Shown piece by piece: positions 1 through 5,082 of a stretch of 5,082 nt of DNA. The notes beneath the pieces are model-generated. The model searched no databases and was not told the DNA's origin. It saw only the letters and a list, made by a program, of their open reading frames with translations. The stretch's first letter is position 1; each line of letters starts with the position of its first letter. Where the stretch lies: assembly GCA_937915335.1 (NCBI GenBank), contig CALDLZ010000023.1:1-5082 (forward strand), given 5' to 3'. Made by a program: the position numbers and the translations under genes. Source of the DNA: an uncultured Faecalibacterium sp. GTDB lineage: Bacteria > Bacillota > Clostridia > Oscillospirales > Ruminococcaceae.

Positions 1-977
1 GAGCTGAGCTCTGGCAACCCTATCTCGACCAGAGCCCGGTGGATGTCTCGCAGGCGGCCCATGACCCATTGGGGACCCTGCGCAGCTTTTTCGATGTGTC
101 ATTTCTGGAAACCATTCGGGGCAGCATCCGTGGCTATGCCAGCGTCCTGCTCTTTCTGCTCCTAGCCGCTATCGTCCGCCTTTTGCTGGGGGAGGACACC
201 GACCATGGGTGGATCGACCTGATCTGTGCAGGCGGGTGTGGAGTATTGCTGTGGGAAACACTTCTGAAAATCGCCCAGCAGCTCTGTGAGCAGATTGAAA
301 GCTGGAACCGCTTTCTGCTGGGCTTCCTCCCTGTCTATGCCGGTGTTCTGACCATGGGCGGCGAAGCAACCGCCGGAACTGCCGCCAGCGGCTTTTTTCT
401 CACGGTGCTCTGCCTGCTTGCCCAGGTGCTGACCACATTTGTACCACCGCTGCTGGAATGCTATCTTGCCCTGAGCATGGCGTGCTGTATCACCACCCAG
501 AGCAGCTTATCCCGTCTGTGCCAGGCTGCGGGGACGCTCCTGCAAAAGGGGCTGGACTGGGCCGGAAAACTTCTTGCCGCACTGCTGGGGTTCCAGCGCG
601 TCTCGGCGGCCCAGCTGGACCGTGCCACACTCCGCACAGGGCAGTTTCTGACCGGCACCATTCCCATTGTGGGGCAGAGCTTGAGTGACGCGTCCGAAGC
701 CGTGTTGGCTGGGATACAGCTGCTCAAAAGCAGCCTTGGAATGGCGGCCATCCTGATTCTTGTGGCAGAGTTCCTCCCCCTGTATCTTGGGATGTTGGTT
801 CATCTGGGCTGTCTTGCCGGGTGTGGAGTGCTCTGCGGTCTGACAGGGAACAGCAGGGGACAGGCTTTGCTGGAATGCTTTTCCTCTGCCGTCCGTTGTA
901 TGATGGCCTGTATCGCGCTCTTTTTCGGGCTGGCCGTCATGGGCACGGCACTGCTTTTTATGGTGGGAGGGGTCTGA
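1..977 (+). CDS. spoIIIAE: Stage III sporulation protein AE, 5'-partial
   Basis: Integral membrane protein of the mother-cell SpoIIIA complex, which with forespore SpoIIQ keeps the engulfed forespore supplied. The frame is open from codon 3-5 to the TGA at 975-977, giving 324 visible residues. A GTG at 39 could be read as a start, but coding sequence continues upstream without a stop (AELWQPYLDQSP before it), so the gene is cut by the window edge. Family members are about 400 residues, so the signal peptide and first tens of residues are missing. Visible hydrophobic segments lie near residues 45-63, 70-90, 104-123, 131-165, 245-280 and 298-323. The stretch GTIPIVGQSLSDASEAVLAG (about 218-237) resembles a conserved SpoIIIAE region. 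The position directly before spoIIIAF, AG and AH confirms the call. The biochemical role of SpoIIIAE, possibly a membrane channel or transporter-like core, is not settled. Confidence 0.93.
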   Translation, partial: AELWQPYLDQSPVDVSQAAHDPLGTLRSFFDVSFLETIRGSIRGYASVLLFLLLAAIVRLLLGEDTDHGWIDLICAGGCGVLLWETLLKIAQQLCEQIESWNRFLLGFLPVYAGVLTMGGEATAGTAASGFFLTVLCLLAQVLTTFVPPLLECYLALSMACCITTQSSLSRLCQAAGTLLQKGLDWAGKLLAALLGFQRVSAAQLDRATLRTGQFLTGTIPIVGQSLSDASEAVLAGIQLLKSSLGMAAILILVAEFLPLYLGMLVHLGCLAGCGVLCGLTGNSRGQALLECFSSAVRCMMACIALFFGLAVMGTALLFMVGGV

Positions 978-1265
978 ATGCAAACACTGAAAGCGGCAGC
1001 TGCTGTTTTTTGTACGGCCTGTATCTGCGCCGAACTAGTTGCCCAGCTCACCGGGAGCGGATGGGCTCGGCAGTGCATAAAAGCCGTGGCAGGACTATAT
1101 ATTTTAGTGGTGCTTTTGCAGGCCATCCCACAGCTCCGGGCAGACATCCAGTCGTTCAACCTGCCAAAGATTCCACCCGCTTCCATGGGCACGCTGGAGG
1201 ATGCCATCCAGGCAGAGCTTGATGCCCGCAGCGCCCAAGCGGAAGGTGGTGAAGTGCAGGAATGA
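978..1265 (+). CDS. spoIIIAF: Stage III sporulation protein AF, short form
   Basis: Small membrane protein of the SpoIIIA complex, 95 residues. The ATG directly follows the spoIIIAE stop (TGAATG), and a strong Shine-Dalgarno GGGAGGGG sits at 965-972, inside the end of spoIIIAE. Two hydrophobic segments are visible near residues 5-24 and 33-53, followed by the typical LPKIPPASM-like juxtamembrane part and a short polar tail. This matches the N-terminal half of SpoIIIAF. The B. subtilis protein is about 206 residues and carries a soluble ring-building-motif domain after the second membrane helix; that domain is absent here. The stop overlaps the spoIIIAG start (ATGA at 1262-1265), so there is no room for a frameshifted remainder. 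The call rests on the twin-helix N terminus plus gene order; sequence similarity alone is modest. Confidence 0.85.
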   Translation: MQTLKAAAAVFCTACICAELVAQLTGSGWARQCIKAVAGLYILVVLLQAIPQLRADIQSFNLPKIPPASMGTLEDAIQAELDARSAQAEGGEVQE

Positions 1266-1771
1266 AAACAGACTGGCGCGGTACACTGCTCATACTCCTG
1301 CAAAAGCAGAACCGCCCACAGCTTGCCATTGTGTTTGGTGTGGCCGCCATGTTGCTGATCCTGCTCTCGGAGCTGTTTTCTGCACCAGCCAAAACCACTG
1401 CGATCTCCACCAAAAGCTCCGCATCCTCAGAGAAGGCGTATCAGGCACAGCTGGAAGAACAGCTGACCACTTTGATAGAGCAGATCAGCGGGGCAGGTAA
1501 GACCATCGTCATGGTTACACTGGAGAGCGGGGAAGAGACCATCTATGCCACCGATACGCAGTCCGGTCAGACCCAGAGCCAGGAGACCCACATTCTGCTG
1601 GATGACGGTTCTGCACTGGCAGAAACAACGTACTTACCCACCGTCTGCGGTGTCGCCGTTGTATGTGACGGCGGGGGAGATGTCCGGGTTGCGGCCCGCA
1701 TCACAGAGCTTGTTCGGGCGCTGCTGGATCTCCCCGCCAACCACATCTGCGTGGAACAGCGCAAAAGATAA
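1262..1771 (+). CDS. spoIIIAG: Stage III sporulation protein AG
   Basis: Single-pass membrane protein of 169 residues. In B. subtilis it forms a large multimeric ring in the intermembrane space between mother cell and forespore. The membrane helix is about residues 20-38. A low-complexity Ser/Thr/Ala/Lys linker follows (41-57), then a ring-building motif in two parts: YQAQLEEQLTTLIEQISGAG with VMVTLESGEETIYAT (60-97), and CGVAVVCDGGGDVRVAARIT followed by ELVRALLDLPANHICV (129-164). The roughly 30 residues between the parts would correspond to the region forming the beta insertion in the B. subtilis ring. The protein is shorter than B. subtilis SpoIIIAG (about 229 residues). Its start overlaps the spoIIIAF stop by 4 bases, which suggests translational coupling; a GGAAGGTGG at 1241-1249 and GCAGG just before the start are the only ribosome-site candidates. 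Confidence 0.93.
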   Translation: MKTDWRGTLLILLQKQNRPQLAIVFGVAAMLLILLSELFSAPAKTTAISTKSSASSEKAYQAQLEEQLTTLIEQISGAGKTIVMVTLESGEETIYATDTQSGQTQSQETHILLDDGSALAETTYLPTVCGVAVVCDGGGDVRVAARITELVRALLDLPANHICVEQRKR

Positions 1772-1785
1772 ACTGCCATACAATC

Positions 1786-1793
1786 AAAGGAGG
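1786..1793 (+). promoter_or_regulatory. Shine-Dalgarno of spoIIIAH
   Basis: AAAGGAGG, a near-perfect anti-16S match, lies 8 bases before the ATG at 1802. It fixes the spoIIIAH start. It is the only conventional stand-alone ribosome site among the visible spoIIIA genes, since AF and AG sit on or inside their upstream neighbour. Confidence 0.85.
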
Positions 1794-1801
1794 AAGCGTT
1801 T

Positions 1802-2410
1802 ATGAGAGCCATCTCGAAGAATACCCGCAAGGCGACCGCCATCACGCTGGCAGCGGCGCTGGTCATTGCTGTCTATCTGAACTGGCAGTATGCCCGCACC
1901 GGTGTGACACTGGAAGAGGATGCCGTCAATGTCTCTGCAGTCAGTCAGGAAACAGTACCCGTAACGGACGGCCTGATGACTGAAGCCGAAGCAGTCTCCA
2001 GCGCCAACAAGAATTACGGTGAGGCTCAGCTCGTCAGCGTGGCCAACAGCAGCGGCTCCAAATTTTTCGAGGAGGCTCGCCTCAAGCGCACCAAGGCCCA
2101 TGATGAGGCGATGGACAGCATCCAGAAGGCACTGAAATCCTCCTCACTCTCTGCGGAGGAAAAAAAGGAATATACCAGCCAGCTTACCGGGAGCCTTGCC
2201 GACCTCAACGCAGAAAACGAGATCGAAACGCTGGTCAAGGCCAAAGGCTTTGCGGATTGTCTCTGCTTTTTACAGTCCGGTCGGGCAGACCTGACCGTGA
2301 TGACCTCCGGTGACGCACTGACCGCCGCACAAGTAGCGCAGATCCGGGATATTGTCCTGAGCAAGAGCAGCGTGACAGCCCAGAATATCACTGTTGTGGA
2401 GGTAAAGTAA
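1802..2410 (+). CDS. spoIIIAH: Stage III sporulation protein AH (SpoIIQ partner)
   Basis: Mother-cell membrane protein of 202 residues (B. subtilis about 218). There its extracellular domain binds forespore SpoIIQ and builds the ring connecting the two membranes. One membrane helix is visible at about residues 11-28 (ATAITLAAALVIAVYLNW). A Ser/Thr-rich linker follows, then a charged helical stretch starting FFEEARLKRTKAHDEAMDSI (88-107) and running to about 128, then a YscJ/FliF-like ring-building domain (about 130-202) that includes IETLVKAKGFADCLCF and ends NITVVEVK. The start is set by AAAGGAGG at 1786-1793. The TAA at 2408-2410 lies within a 26-bp sequence repeated on the far side of the neighbouring insertion sequence, so the gene end is unaltered although the element begins only 4 bases after the stop. 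Two nearby cysteines (153, 155) in the ring domain are notable but of unknown meaning. Confidence 0.94.
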   Translation: MRAISKNTRKATAITLAAALVIAVYLNWQYARTGVTLEEDAVNVSAVSQETVPVTDGLMTEAEAVSSANKNYGEAQLVSVANSSGSKFFEEARLKRTKAHDEAMDSIQKALKSSSLSAEEKKEYTSQLTGSLADLNAENEIETLVKAKGFADCLCFLQSGRADLTVMTSGDALTAAQVAQIRDIVLSKSSVTAQNITVVEVK

Positions 2411-2414
2411 GGGA
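2389..2414. repeat. 26-bp direct repeat, left copy (probable target duplication)
   Basis: An exact 26-base match to 3493-3518, beginning CACTGTTGTG and ending GTAAGGGA. It covers the last codons and stop of spoIIIAH plus 4 bases. The match ends abruptly on both sides (T versus A before, T versus G after). The inner boundaries coincide with the TGTAGG ends of the insertion sequence, as expected of a target-site duplication. Confidence 0.9.
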
Positions 2415-2444
2415 TGTAGGATTACAATAGATGTGTTACAAAGG
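2415..2444 (+). repeat. Left terminal inverted repeat of the insertion sequence
   Basis: Compared with the reverse complement of 3463-3492, 23 of 30 positions agree. There is an outer TGTAGG block and an inner 11-base perfect block GATGTGTTACA (2430-2440), separated by a variable middle. This two-block pattern is common in transposase-bound ends, the outer block being used for cleavage and the inner for binding; that division is inferred here. Confidence 0.87.
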
Positions 2445-2529
2445 TAAATAAAAAGAAAGACGAATGAGTCGTCCTGTGGTACAGTTAAGTTGCTACACAA
2501 AACATCACAGAAAGGGCAACGCATTCGTC

Positions 2530-3471
2530 ATGAATACTGTAACACAGACCATGCAGTTCCGTCAATCACTTTTGAACTACGCCGAGAAACACGGCGTAAC
2601 CAAAGCAGCCATCAAGTACAATGTGAACCGCCAGTATGTCTATCGCTGGAAACGCAGATACAACGGTGACATCCAATCTCTTGCCAACAGATCGCATCGG
2701 CCGCATCACCATCCGAACCAGCATACAGAAGCTGAACTGCGTAAGATTGAAAACTTCCGCCGACGGAATCCTCATACCGGTTTGGTTGTGCTCTGGGTAA
2801 AACTGCGCAGAAGCGGTTATAAGCGCTCTATTACTGGATTGTATCGTGTTCTTCGCCGTCAGGGGCAGATGGCTGTTAAGCTGCCAAATCCGAAATACAT
2901 TCCAAAACCTTACGAGCAGATGCACTTTCCGGGCGAGCGAGTACAGATCGACGTAAAGTTCGTGCCAGAAGTCTGCATCGTTGGAGATGCAAAAGGCGAG
3001 AAGTTCTACCAGTACACTGCAATCGACGAGTTCTCCCGCTGGCGGTATCTGGAAGCCTTTCAGGAACACAGTTCTTATTCTTCTGCTGTCTTTCTGGAAC
3101 ATCTGGTCAAAGCTGCTCCGTTTAAAATTCTCTGCATCCAGACTGACAATGGCACCGAGTTCACCAAGAAGTTCGTTTCAGACAAAGCCAGACCTCACTT
3201 GTTCGAACAAAAGTTAGAGCAGCTTGGCATCCAGCACAAGCTCATTAAACCGTTTACCCCGAGGCACAATGGCAAGGTAGAGCGTTCTCACCGCAAAGAT
3301 AACGAATACTTCTATGCTTCACATAAATTCTATTCGTTTTCTGATTTCAAAAAGCAGCTTGCTGTTCATAGCAGAAAGTACAATCACTTTCCTATTCGTC
3401 CTCTGGGCTGGCTTGATCCTTTAGCTTTTCTTGCTAAATATAGGAATCAACCTTCTGCTCCCCCTGTGTAA
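2530..3471 (+). CDS. IS481-like DDE transposase
   Basis: Transposase of 313 residues from the ATG at 2530. The frame also has an ATG at 2464 that would add 22 residues (335 in all). I prefer 2530 because MNTVTQTMQF leads straight into the helix-turn-helix and AAAGGG lies upstream at 2511-2516, whereas the extra residues look like translated leader and 2464 has only an A-rich upstream stretch. Residues 15-45 (YAEKHGVTKAAIKYNVNRQY onward) form the DNA-binding helix-turn-helix. A basic linker (RSHRPHHHPNQ) and a second helical region follow. The integrase catalytic core gives D141 (VQIDVKF), D206 (QTDNGTEF) and E251 (HNGKVERSHR), the metal-binding DDE triad. Asp-to-Glu spacing is 44 residues, longer than the 35 usual in IS3/IS481 types, owing to an insertion around SDKARPHLFEQKL. 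No frameshift or internal stop is seen. The last codons and stop overlap the right inverted repeat. Confidence 0.93.
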   Translation: MNTVTQTMQFRQSLLNYAEKHGVTKAAIKYNVNRQYVYRWKRRYNGDIQSLANRSHRPHHHPNQHTEAELRKIENFRRRNPHTGLVVLWVKLRRSGYKRSITGLYRVLRRQGQMAVKLPNPKYIPKPYEQMHFPGERVQIDVKFVPEVCIVGDAKGEKFYQYTAIDEFSRWRYLEAFQEHSSYSSAVFLEHLVKAAPFKILCIQTDNGTEFTKKFVSDKARPHLFEQKLEQLGIQHKLIKPFTPRHNGKVERSHRKDNEYFYASHKFYSFSDFKKQLAVHSRKYNHFPIRPLGWLDPLAFLAKYRNQPSAPPV

Positions 3472-3492
3472 CACATCATTGACAAACCTACA
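3463..3492 (-). repeat. Right terminal inverted repeat of the insertion sequence
   Basis: The reverse complement starts TGTAGG and contains GATGTGTTACA, matching the left end at 23 of 30 positions. The transposase stop TAA (3469-3471) lies within it. It also holds an outward-facing TTGACA (3479-3484), a perfect -35 hexamer. Confidence 0.87.
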
Positions 3493-3518
3493 CACTGTTG
3501 TGGAGGTAAAGTAAGGGA
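3493..3518. repeat. 26-bp direct repeat, right copy (probable target duplication)
   Basis: Second exact copy of 2389-2414. It restores the original sequence before radA: read on from this copy, the uninterrupted locus would have been the spoIIIAH end, TAA, then GGGAGCGGTTGCGACC. It is a non-coding fragment of the spoIIIAH 3' end here. Confidence 0.9.
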
Positions 3519-3522
3519 GCGG

Positions 3523-3551
3523 TTGCGACCGACAACAGAATGTGGTAAACT
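3523..3551 (+). promoter_or_regulatory. Candidate housekeeping promoter upstream of radA
   Basis: A possible -35 TTGCGA (3523-3528, 4 of 6 to TTGACA), a 17-base spacer, and -10 TAAACT (3546-3551, 4 of 6 to TATAAT) preceded by TGG, an extended -10. Start of transcription would fall near 3558, upstream of the terminator at 3574-3597. It lies wholly in the pre-insertion spacer, so it would not depend on the insertion sequence. This is a pattern match only. Confidence 0.4.
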
Positions 3552-3573
3552 AAAAAAGAACAATGAAATTGAG

Positions 3574-3597
3574 CGCCGCTTTCCCAGCGGCGTTTTT
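3574..3597 (+). terminator. Intrinsic terminator between the spoIIIA operon and radA
   Basis: A perfect 7-bp GC-rich stem (CGCCGCT at 3574-3580, AGCGGCG at 3586-3592) with the 5-base loop TTCCC, followed directly by five T. Originally it would have ended the spoIIIA transcript about 80 bases after the spoIIIAH stop; the insertion sequence now separates them by more than 1 kb. It ends 14 bases before the radA ATG, so it would also act in the 5' leader of any radA transcript that starts upstream of it. Confidence 0.85.
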
Positions 3598-3611
3598 GCA
3601 GGGAGTACACC

Positions 3612-5021
3612 ATGAAAGAACCGAAGCTCAAAACTGTTTACGTCTGCTCCAACTGCGGGGAGACCAGCCCGCGCTGGATGGGGCGCTGCCCCAGCTGTGG
3701 AAGCTGGAATACCATGAATGAGGATGTTATCGCTGAAGCGCCCAAGGCGGGCCTTTCAGGTGGCAAGGCGGCTCCTGTCCGGCAGGAAGGTGTCACCTCG
3801 CTGACGGCCCGGCGGCTGGCGGATATCAGCACAACGGAGGAAAAGAGCCGCATCCTGACCGGTATCTCAGAGCTTGACCGGGTGCTGGGCGGCGGCATCG
3901 TGCTGGGCGGCGTGGTTCTGCTCAGCGGTGAACCGGGCGTAGGCAAATCCACCATGCTTTTGCAGCTTTGCGGTGCCATCTCCAATCAGCACACGGTTCT
4001 ATATATTACGGGTGAGGAATCTGTCCGTCAGGTCAAATTACGCGCTGCCCGTCTGAAGGTGCCGCAGGATAATATCTATCTTGCCGCCGAGAACGACGTA
4101 GATGAGATCTGCGGTCTGATTGAGAAGGAAAAGCCGGAGCTTGTTGTCATCGATTCTATCCAGACCATGCGCTGTATGGATATCTCGTCCTCGTCCGGCA
4201 CGGTCAGTCAGGTCAAGGAGAGTGCGGCCCGCCTGCTGGCCGTTGCAAAAAAGCAGGAAATCCCCATGTTCATTGTGGGCCACGTTAACAAGGACGGTGC
4301 CATTGCAGGACCCAAGGTCATGGAGCATATCGTGGACACGGTGCTTTACTTCGAGGGCGACAAAATGCTGCCTTACCGCATCCTGCGGGCGGCAAAGAAC
4401 CGCTACGGTTCTACCAATGAGCTGGGCATGTTTGACATGACAGGGCAGGGGCTTGAGGAAATCGAGAGCCCCTCTCAGATGCTGTTGGAGGGCCGCCCAC
4501 TGGGTGTTTCCGGCAACTGTGTCGCCTGCACCATGGAGGGCAGTCGTCCCATCTTGAGCGAGATCCAGGCCCTTGCCACCAAGACGAATTTTCCGGCCCC
4601 GCGCCGTGCCTGCAGCGGCTACGATTACAACCGCATGAACCTGCTCATCGCAGTGCTGGAAAAGCGGGCAGGATACTTTTTTGGCAATCTGGATGTCTAT
4701 ATCAACATCGTGGGCGGCATCGCCCTGCGGGATACCGCCTGCGATCTGGCCGTCTGTCTGAGCATGGTTTCATCCCTGCTGGACTGCCCTGTCAGCGATA
4801 AGCTCATTGCCATCGGTGAGGTGGGTCTGGGCGGCGAGGTGCGCAGTGTGCCGAACCTCGAACAACGTCTGCGGGAGGCTGAACGTATCGGTTTTGAGCG
4901 GGCTGTCGTACCAAAGCACAGCCTTGCCCATTTGAATGCCGCTGATTACCCGGGCATGAAGCTGGTGGGTTCCGCCTATATCTCGGAAGCCATTCATGCC
5001 CTGAAAAATGACCGTCTGTAA
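3612..5021 (+). CDS. radA: DNA repair protein RadA (Sms)
   Basis: RecA-like ATPase of 469 residues, near the usual family length of about 455-460. RadA helps process recombination intermediates, driving branch migration and D-loop extension alongside RecA. Domains in order: a C4 zinc finger with C12, C15, C26 and C29 (CSNCGETSPRWMGRCPSCG); a RecA-type ATPase with Walker A GEPGVGKST (106-114) and Walker B LVVIDS (D181); the RadA signature KNRYG (262-266; KNRFG in many homologues); and a C-terminal Lon-protease-like domain (about 286-469) that in this family is structural rather than proteolytic. The ATG at 3612 has CAGGGAG at 3599-3605, 6 bases upstream, and MKEPKLKTVYVC is a typical N terminus. 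It is intact with no frameshift. It is preceded by a terminator and followed after 18 bases by another gene, so it may head a separate operon. Confidence 0.97.
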   Translation: MKEPKLKTVYVCSNCGETSPRWMGRCPSCGSWNTMNEDVIAEAPKAGLSGGKAAPVRQEGVTSLTARRLADISTTEEKSRILTGISELDRVLGGGIVLGGVVLLSGEPGVGKSTMLLQLCGAISNQHTVLYITGEESVRQVKLRAARLKVPQDNIYLAAENDVDEICGLIEKEKPELVVIDSIQTMRCMDISSSSGTVSQVKESAARLLAVAKKQEIPMFIVGHVNKDGAIAGPKVMEHIVDTVLYFEGDKMLPYRILRAAKNRYGSTNELGMFDMTGQGLEEIESPSQMLLEGRPLGVSGNCVACTMEGSRPILSEIQALATKTNFPAPRRACSGYDYNRMNLLIAVLEKRAGYFFGNLDVYINIVGGIALRDTACDLAVCLSMVSSLLDCPVSDKLIAIGEVGLGGEVRSVPNLEQRLREAERIGFERAVVPKHSLAHLNAADYPGMKLVGSAYISEAIHALKNDRL

Positions 5022-5039
5022 CAAATTCACGGAGAAACT

Positions 5040-5082
5040 ATGTCGATCTATCTCAATGAAAAAAATCCGGGCAGGCACCCGC
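5040..5082 (+). CDS. Start of an unidentified downstream gene, 3'-partial
   Basis: The ATG at 5040 follows GGAG (5031-5034) at a 5-base spacing and opens 14 codons, MSIYLNEKNPGRHP, to the window edge. The gap after the radA stop is 18 bases, so it is probably co-transcribed with radA. Too little is visible to assign a family. A second ATG at 5056 in another frame (MKKIRAGTR) is also open to the edge but lies 21 bases from the GGAG, so it is the weaker choice. Confidence 0.5.
   Translation, partial: MSIYLNEKNPGRHP

Larger units (their letters stand above)
2415..3492 (+). mobile_element. Intact IS481-like insertion sequence, 1078 bp
   Basis: The element is bounded by 30-bp imperfect inverted repeats that both begin 5'-TGTAGG, carries a single DDE transposase on the + strand, and is flanked by a perfect 26-bp direct repeat. 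IS481-family ends typically start TGT, and the transposase has the one-ORF, HTH-plus-rve layout of that group; exact family placement needs an ISfinder comparison. The element is visibly more AT-rich and uses different codons from the spoIIIA and radA genes around it, as expected of acquired DNA. It sits between spoIIIAH and radA in the same orientation as both, so operon transcripts could read through the transposase. Perfect flanking repeats and an intact ORF suggest a fairly recent insertion that may still be active. Confidence 0.92.

Noticed and set aside
39..41. GTG as the true start of spoIIIAE
   Set aside because: The frame is open to the window edge upstream, and the family needs more N-terminal residues, including a signal sequence.
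262..300. Possible disruption or pseudogenisation in spoIIIAE
   Set aside because: The frame is continuous with family-like sequence to the stop; no frameshift or premature stop was found.
507..1303. Overlapping minus-strand and alternative-frame ORFs across spoIIIAE and spoIIIAF
   Set aside because: They lie opposite or out of frame with well-supported genes, show no recognisable domains, and reflect the high-G+C background.
2423..2428. TACAAT as a -10 for the transposase inside the left end
   Set aside because: No -35 at a suitable distance; the best upstream match, TTGTGG at 2394, is 23 bases away, and there is no extended -10.
3479..3512. Complete hybrid promoter TTGACA ... TAAAGT driving radA
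   Set aside because: The spacer is 22 bases and the -10 is weak; the candidate at 3523-3551 has better spacing.
4395..4409. KNRYG in place of KNRFG in RadA as a functional change
   Set aside because: Phe to Tyr is conservative, and all other RadA motifs are intact.
1..5082. CRISPR array, tRNA, rRNA or defence system
   Set aside because: No spaced repeat series, cloverleaf, rRNA signature or defence gene was seen; the only repeats are the element's ends and its flanking duplication.

Overview
The window shows the 3' half of a spoIIIA sporulation operon (spoIIIAE, AF, AG, AH), then one intact insertion sequence, then a full radA gene and the first codons of another gene. All genes are on the + strand. 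A spoIIIA operon points to an endospore-forming lineage of Bacillota. The high-G+C codon use, the protein sequences and the very short SpoIIIAF suggest a gut clostridium of the Oscillospiraceae/Ruminococcaceae type, perhaps a Faecalibacterium, Gemmiger or Subdoligranulum relative. That placement is an inference from sequence style and was not tested by a search.

Positions 1-2410 hold four tightly packed genes. spoIIIAE runs off the left edge. Its stop codon directly abuts the spoIIIAF start, spoIIIAF and spoIIIAG overlap by 4 bases, and spoIIIAH follows after 30 bases behind a strong Shine-Dalgarno. In Bacillus subtilis these mother-cell membrane proteins join SpoIIIAA-AD and forespore SpoIIQ to form the 'feeding tube' channel between mother cell and forespore. 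The operon is sigma-E controlled there; its promoter would lie upstream of this window. SpoIIIAF is about half the B. subtilis length here and lacks the soluble ring-building domain.

Positions 2415-3492 are a 1078-bp IS481-like element. It has 30-bp imperfect terminal inverted repeats (23/30 identical), one DDE transposase, and an exact 26-bp direct repeat immediately outside both ends. The left repeat copy contains the last codons and stop of spoIIIAH, so the insertion left that gene intact. The right copy lies upstream of radA. A target duplication of this length is unusual for the family and is the most distinctive observation in the window.

Positions 3519-3611 are the original spoIIIAH-radA spacer. 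It holds a plausible extended -10 promoter followed by a strong intrinsic terminator, which ends only 14 bases before the radA start. It therefore looks either like the operon terminator or like a leader terminator controlling radA. radA (3612-5021) is complete with all expected domains. A further gene begins at 5040 and leaves the window. I found no CRISPR array, tRNA, rRNA, defence system or other clearly new system.
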